Assembly (NCBI GenBank): GCA_937873265.1
Contig: CALMVL010000281.1
Location: 2,157 to 44,948, forward strand
From: an uncultured Granulicella sp.
Lineage (GTDB): Bacteria; Acidobacteriota; Terriglobia; Terriglobales; Acidobacteriaceae
Reading direction: 5' to 3'
Length of the DNA stretch: 42,792 nt
The translations under genes and the position numbers were made by a program. Below are positions 42,106 to 42,792 of this stretch, piece after piece; positions within the stretch are counted from its first letter, which is position 1; each line of letters opens with the position of its first letter. Below the pieces are notes generated by a model. It did not search any database and was not told where the DNA came from. It saw only the letters and a list, made by a program, of their open reading frames with translations.

Positions 42106-42525
42106 ATGGCCTTCACCGCCCGCAACGGCCGCACCCAAACCGCCCTCGCCGACATCAACATCACCCCGCTCGTCGACGTCGTCCTCGTCCTCCTGCTCAT
42201 CTTCATGCTCACCGCACCCGTTCTCCAGTCCGGCGTCGAGGTCGCCATCCCCAAAACCCGCTCCGTCAACCAGCTCACCGAGCAGCGCATGGTCGTCACC
42301 ATCGACAAAGACCAGAACGTCTTTCTCCAGGACAAGCCCGTCAACGTCAACCAACTCCCCGCCCTCCTCTCCGCCGTCGGCAAGGGCGATCCCACCAGAC
42401 GCATCATCTATCTGCGGGCCGACGAGCAGGTCCCCTTCGGCGCCTTCGCCTCCGTCATGGACGCCGTCAAGCAGGCCGGCATCACCAACATCAGCATCGT
42501 CACCCGGCCCATCGAGGCGAAGTAA
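42106..42525 (+). CDS. exbD: ExbD/TolR-type energy-transduction protein
   Basis: The 139-residue protein starts at the ATG at 42106 (MAFTARNGRT); AAGGAG lies 12 bases upstream, and a TTG nine bases earlier overlaps the exbB stop and is an alternative. One transmembrane helix, 'INITPLVDVVLVLLLIF', carries the essential aspartate D24 that takes part in proton passage with ExbB. The rest is a small periplasmic domain ending 'FASVMDAVKQAGITNISIVT', the usual ExbD/TolR pattern. It sits between exbB and a TonB-like gene. Confidence 0.93.
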   Translation: MAFTARNGRTQTALADINITPLVDVVLVLLLIFMLTAPVLQSGVEVAIPKTRSVNQLTEQRMVVTIDKDQNVFLQDKPVNVNQLPALLSAVGKGDPTRRIIYLRADEQVPFGAFASVMDAVKQAGITNISIVTRPIEAK

Positions 42526-42535
42526 CCCGCGCACC

Positions 42536-42792
42536 ATGGCAAGCCCAAACCTCCTCGGAAGCCGCTCCCCCGACACCGCCCCCGAAAACCTCCCAGGCAA
42601 TCTCCTCGGCTCCGCGCTCCTCCATCTCGCCCTCTTCGGCGTCATCCTCGCCGCTGGCCTGCTCGCCCGCCATCGCGGCGAGCAATGGGGCGAGCACGCC
42701 GCCTCCGCCGGAGCCATCCAGGCCTCCATCGTCTCCGCCCTGCCCCTTCCGCCGCGCCAGAAGACCCTCGACACCGGCGTGCTCACCTCCGA
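42536..42792 (+). CDS. TonB-like energy transducer (3' partial)
   Basis: An ATG at 42536, 10 bases after the exbD stop, opens a frame that stays open to the end of the window (85 codons). It encodes a short cytoplasmic N-terminus, one transmembrane segment ('LGSALLHLALFGVILAAGLL', about residues 24-43) and the beginning of a linker with prolines ('ALPLPPRQ'). This is the usual TonB start, and its place after exbB-exbD agrees. The C-terminal TonB domain lies beyond the window, so the call rests on topology and context. Confidence 0.75.
   Translation, partial: MASPNLLGSRSPDTAPENLPGNLLGSALLHLALFGVILAAGLLARHRGEQWGEHAASAGAIQASIVSALPLPPRQKTLDTGVLTS

Noticed and set aside
1-42792. Mobile elements, prophage genes, CRISPR arrays
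   Set aside because: No transposase, integrase or phage motifs and no regularly spaced direct repeats were seen in either strand.

Overview
The window is a GC-rich chromosomal segment, read here as coming from an acidobacterium (Acidobacteriota, probably class Terriglobia). This is inferred from the gene families together: a hopanoid operon, secreted proteins with carboxypeptidase-regulatory-like repeats, CRTAC1/UnbV and TPR proteins, a bactofilin, and small proteins that look typical of that group. I see no insertion sequence, prophage, integrase or CRISPR array, and no gene-free stretch longer than about 250 bases. About 40 genes and one tRNA can be supported.

Layout. 1-1.8 kb: a GNAT acyltransferase (cut by the window edge) followed by a MenC/N-succinylamino-acid-racemase-type enolase. 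1.9-4.1 kb: a secreted protein of unknown role, divergent from a bactofilin and a methyltransferase-like protein. 4.1-7.6 kb: tRNA-Ser(GGA) and two translationally coupled secreted proteins with beta-sandwich repeats. 7.8-14.3 kb: a four-gene minus-strand operon encoding a TPR protein, a five-heme cytochrome c with TPRs, a Tat-exported CRTAC1/UnbV beta-propeller protein and a small secreted protein. 14.5-17.2 kb: a GT4 glycosyltransferase, a ThiS-like sulfur carrier with an unusual tail, an unknown small protein and thiD. 17.3-26.2 kb: pyrF on the plus strand, then the minus-strand series M20 peptidase, dnaE, accA, a CPBP-like membrane protein, a SmpA-like secreted protein and a 59-residue zinc-ribbon protein. 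26.3-31.6 kb: an alpha/beta hydrolase, then a large membrane sensor kinase overlapping a sigma-54-type response regulator. 31.6-39.1 kb: a tight seven-gene minus-strand hopanoid operon, ispH-shc-hpnH-(unknown)-hpnA-hpnG-(zinc alcohol dehydrogenase). 39.3-42.8 kb: a metallothionein-like peptide, recN, and the start of an exbB-exbD-tonB operon that runs off the window.

How the genes work together. The hopanoid operon covers late isoprenoid supply (IspH), cyclisation of squalene to hopene (Shc), addition of the adenosyl side chain (HpnH) and adenine release (HpnG). It ends with a dehydrogenase coupled to hpnG that could plausibly act on the resulting ribosyl side chain. Squalene synthesis genes (hpnC/D/E) are not in the window. 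The cytochrome/CRTAC1/TPR operon looks like an exported redox or scaffold assembly of unknown substrate. The kinase and regulator form a two-component pair; a sigma-54-like promoter and a palindrome lie just upstream of them.

The items most worth following up are the dehydrogenase and the unknown small protein in the hopanoid operon, the exported five-heme cytochrome operon, the ThiS-like protein extended past its di-glycine, and a CPBP-family protein lacking the expected histidines. All functional calls come from reading motifs by eye; no database search was run.
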